From: Thermoguttaceae bacterium
GTDB taxonomy: Bacteria > Planctomycetota > Planctomycetia > Pirellulales > Thermoguttaceae
Assembly (NCBI GenBank): GCA_017441605.1
Contig: JAFRXD010000048.1
Location: forward strand, 1-37,471
Direction of reading: 5' to 3'
Length of the DNA: 37,471 nt
Below are positions 18,801 through 26,108 of the stretch, piece after piece (position 1 is the first letter of the stretch; each line of letters begins with the position of its first letter). The translations under genes and the position numbers were made by a program. The notes under the pieces were generated by a model. It was given only the letters and a program-made list of their open reading frames with translations, was not told the DNA's origin and made no database searches.

Positions 18801-19346
18801 GTAGGTAACGTTCAGCGCTCGAGCTTCGGAGACTAGAGCGTCCGCCGCGTCCAAATCTTGACAACGACGAAGAGCCTCGGCTTGCTCGAGATAGTTTTTA
18901 GCGAGATCGCGCTTGACCGCCTCGGTCATTCCTTGCGATTTGGCGGCGGCTTCGATCTTCTGGTATTGGTCGATTAACGGAAACACGTACTCCGGACGAT
19001 CGCTCGCCGAAGTGTAAGCGGCGTTCAACGCTTGAGCCTCGTTTGCGAAACGGGTCGCGGCGACAACGTCGCGGCTCATCAAAGAACGACGAGCTTTGAG
19101 CAGGAGCTCTTGACTCCTAACAAGCGTCGCATAATTCGCGGCCGAAGAGGCGTCCGCGACGGCGACCGTCGGAGCGACGGCCGAGGTTTGAGCGAAGGCG
19201 TTAGCTCCGCCGAACGAAAGCGTAGAGCCAAAGCCCAACGCGATCGCCAACAAACCGATCTGAATCTTCTTGGTTGGTTCCAACACGATACTCCTTTCGA
19301 GACTCGCAATTTTACGCTTAGTGTTACGAGTGGCGCCAATAGTCAT
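15840..19346 (-). CDS. Secretin (PilQ/GspD superfamily) with a long helical N-terminal region
   Basis: This is a predicted outer-membrane channel of 1168 residues. The start is fixed by GGGAGG 7 nt upstream. The leader has an unusually long charged section before the hydrophobic stretch, with cleavage near NAFAQ (about 52). Residues about 60-560 are alpha-helical, with repeats such as RFANEAQALN and ALRYSSEL, probably TPR-like. A short secretin N-terminal domain follows (LPFDQPTPLDVVVDFIRK), then an N1/N3-like part (LNDLQVAVEVRFITI). The C-terminal secretin pore has VLQAPKVTMFNGQTAS, VPDGGTALLGGIKRL, and VPILSKIPYIKRLFSN. The tail is acidic (EEEEEYATG). No other type II or IV pilus genes adjoin it. 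It could serve pili, secretion or a planctomycete-specific assembly. Confidence 0.9.
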   Translation of the reverse strand: MTIGATRNTKRKIASLERSIVLEPTKKIQIGLLAIALGFGSTLSFGGANAFAQTSAVAPTVAVADASSAANYATLVRSQELLLKARRSLMSRDVVAATRFANEAQALNAAYTSASDRPEYVFPLIDQYQKIEAAAKSQGMTEAVKRDLAKNYLEQAEALRRCQDLDAADALVSEARALNVTYDVATVGRKMDVDSVGARIADDRLAAKSSSLNSAPLAGMSEAAKRQVAAIQSQLKEARALLAAGQTERAEAMVRELQSRGVPENAFVGGDSPEQFLRDLATARSQNANVRLVQATVPGVSQGESAGYLYVQEADDAAAKGDKELALTNYRDALRYSSELDQGTIRHINDQIAALNNPVAAMPEAVVSETGVDLTQSPEAIQNDVAAFIAKQNQVRESAPKEALADLKQLRKEIDESSLDASLKAHFNYSVDMAVADTEKFIDVNGARIAVAAQNRDVNEYMRQKRQAELDMQNRLAQDVEKFNDLMEEGRYDEAKLLAKKARDYSRDDVVAIQMYQKALLGGQVAFNNQLRETKNERVLATFNDVERAAFSPVDDDNPIAFDANILSRANKRTALNPEDTRSEADLEILRKLEMQISLPFDQPTPLDVVVDFIRKNAEINIMVDEAAIAEQGISSDMTVATDFSNIKLKNYLKHVLAPYNLSYIVEDEVLTITGANKRSGKTVVKYYPVADLVIGVPNFGSVVSPLSMEAGYTRAYNQAAGRGVSGSASTIAGLGSNVIGSNSTLLSPNIAAQIQSSGGSAPITTGQGGGMNDPSELIELITTVVGDEETWDAVGDPQFFSLNNTLAIRQTEENHEEIAELLEKLRALNDLQVAVEVRFITISDEYFERIGVNMNLSFKAANGSSADYDDDNGTYVPNKKGVYGIYSGDATGQPYTDNLNINFSQNSYGLAVPQFGNYDPSVGAQLGFAILSDIESYFFVSAAESDSRTNVLQAPKVTMFNGQTASIMDFTSVPYVSTVIPVVGDFAVAQQPVMTVINEGQFMTVQATASPDRKYVRMTVVPFFCKITDNDRTFKFEGSDSVATNSTSASKGSSLLESITDERTTNNNAEVVSQGTTIQEPVTSSFSVYTTVNVPDGGTALLGGIKRLSEGRNEGGVPILSKIPYIKRLFSNSSIGRETTSMLMTVTPRIIIQEEEEEYATGVNAAK

Positions 19347-19352
19347 CCCTGA

Positions 19353-19936
19353 CCTCCCAGATTCTCCGGAAGAAAAATATCAGTGAAAAAAATCGTCTTT
19401 CGTCGCCGCGCAGTTCAACAGGCCCGAGCGCTTGAAGCGATCCTTCGCTCCCTCGCGATTTCGCGGCGCGCCCGGTTTTTCGTTCGTCGAACTTGGTCGA
19501 CGGCGAATTGTTGGCGACTTTGCTCCATCGAAAAACAAACTTACGTTGCGGTCAAGGCTTCGACCGCTCGGTTCGAACCTTCGGCTCGTCCCTTCGATTT
19601 CCCGCGAAACGAGCGCAACCCGTCTCAAGAGAAAATCCGCCTTATTTCCTATAACCATAATCGAACGAACGACGCCGTAGAATTAGTAAAAACTTCCCGC
19701 GCGTTTCGTTTTTTTTGGTTTTTTCCAAACGATTCGTCTTTCTGGAACTCTCGTTTCCTTGCGAGAGGAATCGACTCGGCAAACTTTGCCGACGACGTCG
19801 AGAATCCCGTTCCGACATTCTGCGTTATCGGTATTTTGCGCCGAACTATTAAAAGAAAATCTTTGCGATTTGTCCGATCGATCGATTAGACCGCTCGAAC
19901 CTCCTTTTTCCTCGAAACGAGAAAAGAACTACTCCC
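19353..19936. other. Intergenic region of about 580 bp without a recognisable gene
   Basis: It lies upstream of the secretin and downstream of the kinase, both leftward. Frames of 168 residues (plus) and 92 residues (minus) cross it, but neither has a ribosome site, domain or sensible composition. It is less GC-rich than its neighbours and probably holds the secretin promoter and a long leader. Confidence 0.45.
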
Positions 19937-19967
19937 CCAATAAAAATGGGCGGGTTTTATCCCGCCC
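19937..19967 (-). terminator. Intrinsic terminator of the kinase operon
   Basis: The stem GGGCGGG (19948-19954) with CCCGCCC (19961-19967) is followed on the minus strand by ATTTTTATTGG. It ends the sigma factor-kinase transcript about 30 bp after the kinase stop. Confidence 0.72.
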
Positions 19968-19993
19968 CAAAACGATATCGCGCTTATCGTCCG

Positions 19994-22900
19994 TTATTCG
20001 CGACTCGCGCTCGAACGTTTCTTCGCGCCCTCGATTATTTCGGACATCTCTTGAATCGCTTCTTGTTGCCTCTGTTTTCGAGCTTGATTCTGTTTTTCGT
20101 CGAGTTTCGACGCTTTTCGCTCCGCCTTTTGGTCGACCCGTTTATAAAACTCCTTAACGCGCTCCAGACGCTCCTCCGCCTCTTGGAATCGACCCGTCTC
20201 GACGAGGAACCGAATCGAGGCGACGTTCAGATTCTTGTGAAGTCCGTAGAAGTTGTAGTCGGGATTGTTCTCCGCGAACTCGTTCAACTTCGCGTCGGCC
20301 AGCGTCAAAAACTTCCCTTGTTCTTCCGGTCGATTCAATCGTTTTTCCGCGTTGGCGATTTGCTCGCAAACTTGAATTTGCGCGAGCTCGCGCGTCGGGG
20401 AGCCTGGAAAACGGTTCGCGAGCCACTCGAGCGCGTCGAGTAGTTCAATTTTCGTTTTTTGGTAATCGTCGAGGGCGTCGTAATCTTTCAATTGAAAGGA
20501 CGGATTCTCCTCTATTTTAATATCGGCGCTCATTCGCGCGTGCAACATCGTCGCGAGCGCGGTGTAGCCGCGCGGATCGTCGGGATATTGGGTTCGCAAC
20601 TTTTCGCAATTCGCGGCGCTTTCGTTCAAATGGTCGATCGTTTGTCGCGCGTCCCCTTCGAACGCCTTCCAAAGAGCCATTTGATTGTGATATCTAGCGA
20701 GCGAGTGAAGCAGAACCCCTTCTTCGGACGAATTAAATTCCGCTTTCAAGTAATCCCCGTAGCGATCGAAGTCCTCTTGGATTTTCGCGATCTCGGCTCG
20801 GTCGACGCTCGCCTTGTCGAGTTCCTCGTCCGGACATTGCTCCTTTAACGCCGCGAACGAGGCCCTGGCTCGTAAGAATCTCAATTCGCCGCAAAATTGG
20901 TTCGCCAGATTTACGCGATCCTTGTCCCCGGATTTCTCGTTCTCTTCTTTTATTTTTTGCAGTTTTCCTAAGACGCCGTCTTTGCCTTCGCATTGACCTT
21001 TTACAAATTGCAAATTATCCGCGTCGGTTTTTCTCGCGACGTCCTCCAAAAGACGTTGGAGTATTCGCGCCTCGTTGAAAACCTCGTCGATCCTTTTCTC
21101 TTTTTCGTCCTTGACCGCCGCTTCTCTCATTTGCGAAGCGATCAACGCCTTTTTGTAGGCGTCGAACGCTCTTCTGTTGTCCCCGAGTCGGTCGCGCGCT
21201 TGACCTATTCCGTAATTCAAATGTCTTGAAAAAACGAGAGTGCTTTCGTATTGCTCGGGAGGCAGGTTGGCAACTCGCTCCAGTAGTTTCGACAAGGCGG
21301 TTTGAACGACGTTTAGCGCCTCGACTTCCTCGGTGGAAACCGTGGCGCTCTCCATTTGAAACGAGTCTCCGTATTTTGGAAGATCGTCGAATAAATCGCT
21401 CGACAAACCTCCCAGCGTCTTTACGATTTCTTCCCAAGACGTTTTCGCCAAATCGAACGTTTGGCTCATCGCCTCGTTCGCTCTGTTCATCGCCTCGTTC
21501 GCTCTGTTCGTCGCCTCGATTGCCGCGTTTTGCCGTTCGTTCGCGACGCGCAATTCTTCGTTCTTTTGGTTTTGAACCCGATTGACCCACAGCAAAGAAC
21601 CGGCCATAAAGACGAGCGCGAGGAAGAGCAGAAGGACGAGGGTAACGTCCGTTTTTGAGCGTTTGTAGGCTCGCCAAGCTCGCTCGATTAGATTTGCGCG
21701 TCTCGCGCTCACGGGGCGATCGTCTAGGAAACGTTGCAAATCGTCCGCGAATTCTCGCATCGACGGGTAGCGCTTGGACTTGTCGAATTCGAGCGCTTTT
21801 AGGACGATCGTTTCCAAATCGAGCGGAATATTGGGATTGATATTTCGAGGTCGCTCGATCCTTCCCGATTTTACCTGTTCGATCAAGTCCGCGTGCGTCG
21901 AGGCGTTCCGGGCGGGGGTAAAGGTTAAAAGCTCGTATAGCGTCAGACCAAGCGAATATTCGTCGGAAAGAGGAGAAAATTCCCCGTCCAACGAACAAGG
22001 GGATAGGTAGCGTAACGTGCCGACGAGCTGCCCGTACTCGGTCAACGCGTCGCGATCGTTGTCGCTGCGGATCTTTCTCGCGAGCCCAAAGTCGGTGATC
22101 CAGACGACTCCGTCCCGGTCGACGATCAGATTCGACGGCTTGATATCGCGGTGGATCACGTTGTGCCGATGCGCGTATTCCAGCGCGTTCGCCGCTTGGA
22201 TTCCGACGTCCGCGACGCGCTGGTAGTAGTTTGAGTCGGCGATATGAACCGACAACAGCGTTCCGGCGGAGGAGGGGAGCCCCTCGCTCATTTCGCTTTC
22301 CGAAAAGAATTCCGAGCGAGTTTTCGCGTCGCCGCGTTCCTCCGAGCGCTTAAGTGGCGCGTCGAGGATTGGGGGAGCCGAAGGAATCGCCGTCGAAGGA
22401 TCGAATTCGGTAATTGGTTTAGGGGCCGTCGTCGACGGTCGAGTCGAAGAACGAGAGATTTTCGTCGGGGAATCGAAAGAGCCCGACGTTTCCGCTTCGT
22501 CCTTGCCGAATCGAGCGAGCGGAGTTTGCGGCGCGAATTTGCTTTGCACGAAACTCTTAACGTTCGCGCGGACTATCGACGAGTTGGTCGGATATTTTTC
22601 GTTCGGTTGAACGAACGATTCGTCCATTAGCCGCAATTTGTCCGCCTTGGGTCTGGCGGACCAAGAGATCCAACGAAAACGCGACGATTTGGATCGTTCG
22701 AACGATTGAGTCGCCTCCTCTTCCTTCTCGCGCAAAAATTGCGAGAGGCTTACCCCCTCGATTAACTGCATCGCGTAGAAGAACTGGTTGTCGACGACGT
22801 CGTATCCGAAGACCGGGACGATGTTCGTATGGTGCATTCTCGCGGCCATGCGCGCCTCGCGCTGGAACCGCTTGATCGTCTGTTCCTCCTCGCCTCGAAA

Positions 22901-23401
22901 GATCTTCATTACTTTGAGCGCTACGGTTCGTTCGAGCGTTTCGTCGAACGCCTCGTAGACGACCCCCATGCCGCCCTTGCCCAATTCGCGTCGCACCAAA
23001 TAATTACCTAGACGCTCGACCTTTTTGGGCTCGATTCCCTTTTCAACGACCGCGTTGGCGTATCCCGCCAGCGTTTCCGTCGCCCCGCCTTTTTCCAAGA
23101 GCAATAACGAGGGAAAGAGTTCGAGAATCTCGTCGGCAAGGTCGGGATTGCGCTCGGCGTACTCTTTAACGTTGGGGTTCTTACCTTGGCGCGCCTCTTC
23201 GGTGAACTGATCGAGGATCTCCGCAAGTTTCTCGTCGAACTCTTCCGACTTGGAACTGAACGTTTCGGACATTTCCGGCATTGAGTCCGGAAACTCGGAA
23301 CTCCAAGGCATTGACTCCAACATTGAATCGGGAACCGAATCGGGCGAGTCGAACGAGTCCTTGCTCCAATTTGAAAAACGATCGTTTGGTTTATTGGACA
23401 T
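19994..23401 (-). CDS. Membrane Ser/Thr protein kinase with hinge insertion and coiled-coil/TPR-like C-terminus
   Basis: The protein has 1135 residues. Residues 55-102 are an N-terminal segment common in planctomycete kinases (NPDLADEILELFPSLLLLE). The kinase has the Gly loop GKGGMG (141-146), Lys163, HRD 417-419, DFG 437-439 and SDEYSLGLTLYELL. Between the hinge (MQLIEGVSL) and the next helix is an extra Ser/Thr/Pro-rich stretch (about 230-390). The APE motif reads S-P-C (467-469), with Cys in place of the usual Glu. One membrane span lies at about 586-606. A heptad-like coiled coil follows (NRANEAMNRANEAMSQ), then a long helical, TPR-like part probably outside the cytoplasm. GGGGAAG 6 nt upstream supports the start. 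The gene lies 84 bp after the sigma factor gene. The substrate is unknown; phosphorylation of the upstream sigma factor is only an inference. Confidence 0.88.
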   Translation of the reverse strand: MSNKPNDRFSNWSKDSFDSPDSVPDSMLESMPWSSEFPDSMPEMSETFSSKSEEFDEKLAEILDQFTEEARQGKNPNVKEYAERNPDLADEILELFPSLLLLEKGGATETLAGYANAVVEKGIEPKKVERLGNYLVRRELGKGGMGVVYEAFDETLERTVALKVMKIFRGEEEQTIKRFQREARMAARMHHTNIVPVFGYDVVDNQFFYAMQLIEGVSLSQFLREKEEEATQSFERSKSSRFRWISWSARPKADKLRLMDESFVQPNEKYPTNSSIVRANVKSFVQSKFAPQTPLARFGKDEAETSGSFDSPTKISRSSTRPSTTAPKPITEFDPSTAIPSAPPILDAPLKRSEERGDAKTRSEFFSESEMSEGLPSSAGTLLSVHIADSNYYQRVADVGIQAANALEYAHRHNVIHRDIKPSNLIVDRDGVVWITDFGLARKIRSDNDRDALTEYGQLVGTLRYLSPCSLDGEFSPLSDEYSLGLTLYELLTFTPARNASTHADLIEQVKSGRIERPRNINPNIPLDLETIVLKALEFDKSKRYPSMREFADDLQRFLDDRPVSARRANLIERAWRAYKRSKTDVTLVLLLFLALVFMAGSLLWVNRVQNQKNEELRVANERQNAAIEATNRANEAMNRANEAMSQTFDLAKTSWEEIVKTLGGLSSDLFDDLPKYGDSFQMESATVSTEEVEALNVVQTALSKLLERVANLPPEQYESTLVFSRHLNYGIGQARDRLGDNRRAFDAYKKALIASQMREAAVKDEKEKRIDEVFNEARILQRLLEDVARKTDADNLQFVKGQCEGKDGVLGKLQKIKEENEKSGDKDRVNLANQFCGELRFLRARASFAALKEQCPDEELDKASVDRAEIAKIQEDFDRYGDYLKAEFNSSEEGVLLHSLARYHNQMALWKAFEGDARQTIDHLNESAANCEKLRTQYPDDPRGYTALATMLHARMSADIKIEENPSFQLKDYDALDDYQKTKIELLDALEWLANRFPGSPTRELAQIQVCEQIANAEKRLNRPEEQGKFLTLADAKLNEFAENNPDYNFYGLHKNLNVASIRFLVETGRFQEAEERLERVKEFYKRVDQKAERKASKLDEKQNQARKQRQQEAIQEMSEIIEGAKKRSSASRE

Positions 23402-23485
23402 AACGCTTCCCCAAAAAACATTTTTTAAAGACGGCGAGATCGACTCGCCTCTCCCCTTGTCGAAGCGAGTCCGCGCAGATTCAGA

Positions 23486-24163
23486 CTATCGGCTCAAAAA
23501 CGATTCGTCGAGGCCTTCTTCTTCCAAGACGACTCGGAAGCGCTTGAGCGCCCTTAGGTACATTACGCTCGCGGCGTTGGGAGAGACCCCGAGCTCTTCG
23601 GCGGTCTCTTTGTTGCTCAGCTGCTCAAAGTGCCTGAGCGATATGATTTCTCGATCGGAAGGATCCAACTTCTCAAGACACGCGGTCATCTTAATCGTCA
23701 ATTCGTGACGACGAGCCGCCAGCGACGGAGACGTCAATTGACCCGCCAGAAAGATAGAGGTCGACTCGGGATCCATTTGCGACGTTTGGCGCGAAAGAGA
23801 GCGCTCGCGCCCAACTTGTCGCTTTTGCGCCTTGCAATACTTGCGGTACAAACCGACGAGTTGTTGCCCGACGATAAGACGGAGCCAGACGATCGGCGAC
23901 GCCTTGGGCGCCGACACCCCGTTCCGAAGTTGGCGATGCGCCTCGATGAACGACTCTTGCAATACGTCCTCCGCCTGAACGCGCGCGCGCAACTCGGGCT
24001 GAAGGCGCACTTCGATCATCCGCAACAGACGATCGCGATGTTCGTTGAACATCTCGGTTACGAGGCGATTCGCGTCCTCGTCCGACATGGGAGCGAGATT
24101 CGCGGACTCGTTTTCCGCCAATTCGGACGAGTCGTTGGACGACAATGGAGTTTCTTCGGTCAT
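23486..24163 (-). CDS. ECF-type sigma-70 family RNA polymerase sigma factor
   Basis: It has 225 residues. Region 2 lies at about 32-85 (NEHRDRLLRMIEVRL, VQAEDVLQESFIEAHRQL) and region 4 at about 160-212 (LDPSDREIISLRHFEQLSNKETAEELGVS and SVMYLRALKRFR), joined by a charged linker. Regions 1 and 3 are absent, so it is an ECF-type factor that redirects RNA polymerase to a regulon. This linker and the SPNAASVMYLRALKR helix-turn-helix are typical of planctomycete sigma factors encoded with kinases. It is the first gene of a two-gene operon with the kinase, and no anti-sigma gene is seen. Control by the kinase is plausible but unproven. Confidence 0.9.
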   Translation of the reverse strand: MTEETPLSSNDSSELAENESANLAPMSDEDANRLVTEMFNEHRDRLLRMIEVRLQPELRARVQAEDVLQESFIEAHRQLRNGVSAPKASPIVWLRLIVGQQLVGLYRKYCKAQKRQVGRERSLSRQTSQMDPESTSIFLAGQLTSPSLAARRHELTIKMTACLEKLDPSDREIISLRHFEQLSNKETAEELGVSPNAASVMYLRALKRFRVVLEEEGLDESFLSR

Positions 24164-24262
24164 TTGTTGAAACGCTTTCTACGCTGGGACGCGCCGACGT
24201 CTGCGCGCTCGTTGCCGACGCGAGCGCCGCGACCTCGACGAGCTTTCCTTCCACTCGTCGAA

Positions 24263-24290
24263 ATTATAATCCCCGGCCTTTTTTTTTCAA
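24263..24290 (-). promoter_or_regulatory. Sigma-70-type promoter of the sigma factor-kinase operon
   Basis: On the minus strand TTGAAA (24290-24285), a 16-bp spacer and TATAAT (24268-24263) sit about 100 nt before the sigma factor start. This is the best consensus promoter in the window. It implies housekeeping transcription rather than purely self-activated transcription. Confidence 0.6.
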
Positions 24291-24386
24291 GCGGAGCCTC
24301 GCGTTCGAACGGGGAATCGAAACACGCCTTGACGCGCGACGCGAAAAATCATAGGATGACCGGGACTATGCCGAAAGAAAAAACCT

Positions 24387-24428
24387 CGTTTTGGGGACGT
24401 TCCCAAAAACGAGAGAAGCGGGTACAAT
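24387..24428 (+). promoter_or_regulatory. Putative lysS promoter with overlapping inverted repeat
   Basis: TTCCCA (24400-24405), a 17-bp spacer and TACAAT (24423-24428) form a plausible promoter. The imperfect palindrome CGTTTTGGGGACGTTCCCAAAAACG (24387-24411) overlaps the -35 and could bind a dimeric regulator. Prediction only. Confidence 0.35.
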
Positions 24429-24502
24429 GAGCGAAAATTGGCGCGGACTCGCGCGCTTTCGACTCGCGAATCCGCTGTTTTGTTGGTTGGTTTGTTTAGT
24501 AT

Positions 24503-24519
24503 GGCGCCCCTTGGGCGCC
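24503..24519 (+). promoter_or_regulatory. Strong hairpin just before the lysS start
   Basis: GGCGCCC (24503-24509) and GGGCGCC (24513-24519) form a 7-bp GC stem that ends 10 nt before the lysS ATG. It abuts the weak ribosome site AAGAG and could limit translation. It has no T run, so it is not an intrinsic terminator. Confidence 0.4.
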
Positions 24520-24529
24520 GCGAAGAGAA

Positions 24530-26074
24530 ATGGCAAAAACGGACAATGTCGGCTCCGGCGTCGCCTTGGAAGAGGCGCGACGCGAGAAGTTGCGTAAAAT
24601 TGAGGCTATGGGTATCGATCCTTGGGGCGCTCGTTTCGACGATCGTCAACTGATCGGCGACGTAATCGCGCGCGAGGGAGAAATCGTCGCGGGCGAACCG
24701 ATCAAGTTGCCCCCGAAATGGGAGGGCGCCCCGGAAAGAACCGAGATCCCTTACGACGGTCCGCAAGTCCGCGTCGCCGGCCGCATTATTCTCCAGCGCA
24801 AACAGGGCAAATTGATTTTCTTGACCCTTAAGGACTGGACCGGTGAAATTCAGATCTTTATTGGTAAGAATCAAGTCGGAGAAGAGGCGTGGGAACTCGC
24901 TCTCTGTTTTGATCTCGGCGATTTGATCGGCGTCGACGGAGAGTTCAAAAAGACGCAAACCGGCGAGCTCACGATCTTCGCCTCCAAATTGACCTTCCAC
25001 AGTAAATCCCTCGAGACTCCCCCCGATAAATTCAAAGGGATGAGCGACCCCGAGCTTCGCTCCCGCATGCGCTACGTCGATTTGGCTCGAAACGACGAGG
25101 CGATGACTCGCATGCTGAATCGGACAAAAATCGTCGCCTCGATCCGGCAAACCCTCGCGGGAGAAGGTTTTGTCGAAGTCGAGGGGCCGACTCTTCACGC
25201 CGTCGCCGGCGGCGCCGCCGCGCGTCCTTTCATTACGCACCACAACGCCTTGGACATTCCGCTCTATTTGCGCATCGCCCTTGAGCTTCACCTGAAGCGC
25301 TTGCTCGTCGGAGGAATGGAGCGCGTTTTCGAAATCGGGCGCGTTTACCGCAACGAGGGTATCGATCAGACCCATAATCCCGAGTTCACCCTGATGGAGC
25401 TCTATCAGGCGTACGGCGATTACCGCTCGATGATGGACATAACCGAAAAGATTATCTGCAACGCGATTAAAGCGACGGGGCAGGGGTTCGTTCTGCCTTG
25501 GGGCGGGCAAGAGATCGACTTTACTCCCCCCTTCAAGCGCAAGCCCTATTTCGAGGCTCTCGCCGAGGCGACCGGGATCGACCCCTTCGACGAGTCCGCC
25601 GTGATTTCCTACGCGAAATCGATCGGAATCGAGGACGTCGACAAGAAGCACATCGACGTCGTTCGCAACGATATTTTTGAGGAAAAAGTCGAGGATTCTC
25701 TCGTGGGACCGGTCTTTATTATCGACTATCCCGCCAGCATTTGCCCCCTAACGAAGCGCAAGCGCTCCAATCCCGAGATCGCCGAGCGTTTCGAGCTTTT
25801 CGTTCGCGGTTGCGAACTCGCCAACGCGTACACCGAATTGAACGACCCCGATCTCCAAGAGAAGCTCTTCCGGAGCCAGCTCGAAGGTCAAAAGGAAGAG
25901 GACTCGATGGCGAAGATGGACCATGATTTCATTCGCGCTCTCCGCTACGCCATGCCTCCCACCGGAGGACTTGGCATTGGCGTCGATCGGTTGTGCATGA
26001 TGCTCACCAACACGACCAGCATTCGCGAAGTTATTTTGTTCCCGCTCTTGAAGCCGGAGGTTTTTGAGAGTTAA
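24530..26074 (+). CDS. lysS: Lysyl-tRNA synthetase, class II
   Basis: It attaches lysine to tRNA-Lys. The 514-residue product has the N-terminal anticodon-binding OB fold (VRVAGRIILQRKQGK...TGEIQIFI). It also has class II motif 1 (LNRTKIVASIRQTL...GFVEVEGPTLH), motif 2 (FEIGRVYRNEGIDQTHNPEF), and motif 3 (GLGIGVDRLCMML), plus LKRLLVGGMERVFEIGRV. The length is normal. The start ATG 24530 follows AAGAG. It is probably first in a unit with the permease and ATPase genes, since only 34 bp separate lysS from the next start. Confidence 0.97.
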   Translation: MAKTDNVGSGVALEEARREKLRKIEAMGIDPWGARFDDRQLIGDVIAREGEIVAGEPIKLPPKWEGAPERTEIPYDGPQVRVAGRIILQRKQGKLIFLTLKDWTGEIQIFIGKNQVGEEAWELALCFDLGDLIGVDGEFKKTQTGELTIFASKLTFHSKSLETPPDKFKGMSDPELRSRMRYVDLARNDEAMTRMLNRTKIVASIRQTLAGEGFVEVEGPTLHAVAGGAAARPFITHHNALDIPLYLRIALELHLKRLLVGGMERVFEIGRVYRNEGIDQTHNPEFTLMELYQAYGDYRSMMDITEKIICNAIKATGQGFVLPWGGQEIDFTPPFKRKPYFEALAEATGIDPFDESAVISYAKSIGIEDVDKKHIDVVRNDIFEEKVEDSLVGPVFIIDYPASICPLTKRKRSNPEIAERFELFVRGCELANAYTELNDPDLQEKLFRSQLEGQKEEDSMAKMDHDFIRALRYAMPPTGGLGIGVDRLCMMLTNTTSIREVILFPLLKPEVFES

Positions 26075-26108
26075 TCTCTCGACTCGTTCCCAAAGCAAGG
26101 ACGCTCGG

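Noticed and set aside
19383..19889. Plus-strand frame of 168 codons in the secretin-kinase gap
   Set aside because: It has no ribosome site, domain or repeat, and an odd composition.
24287..25651. Minus-strand frame of 454 codons
   Set aside because: It is antisense to lysS, with no domain; the lysS frame is certain.
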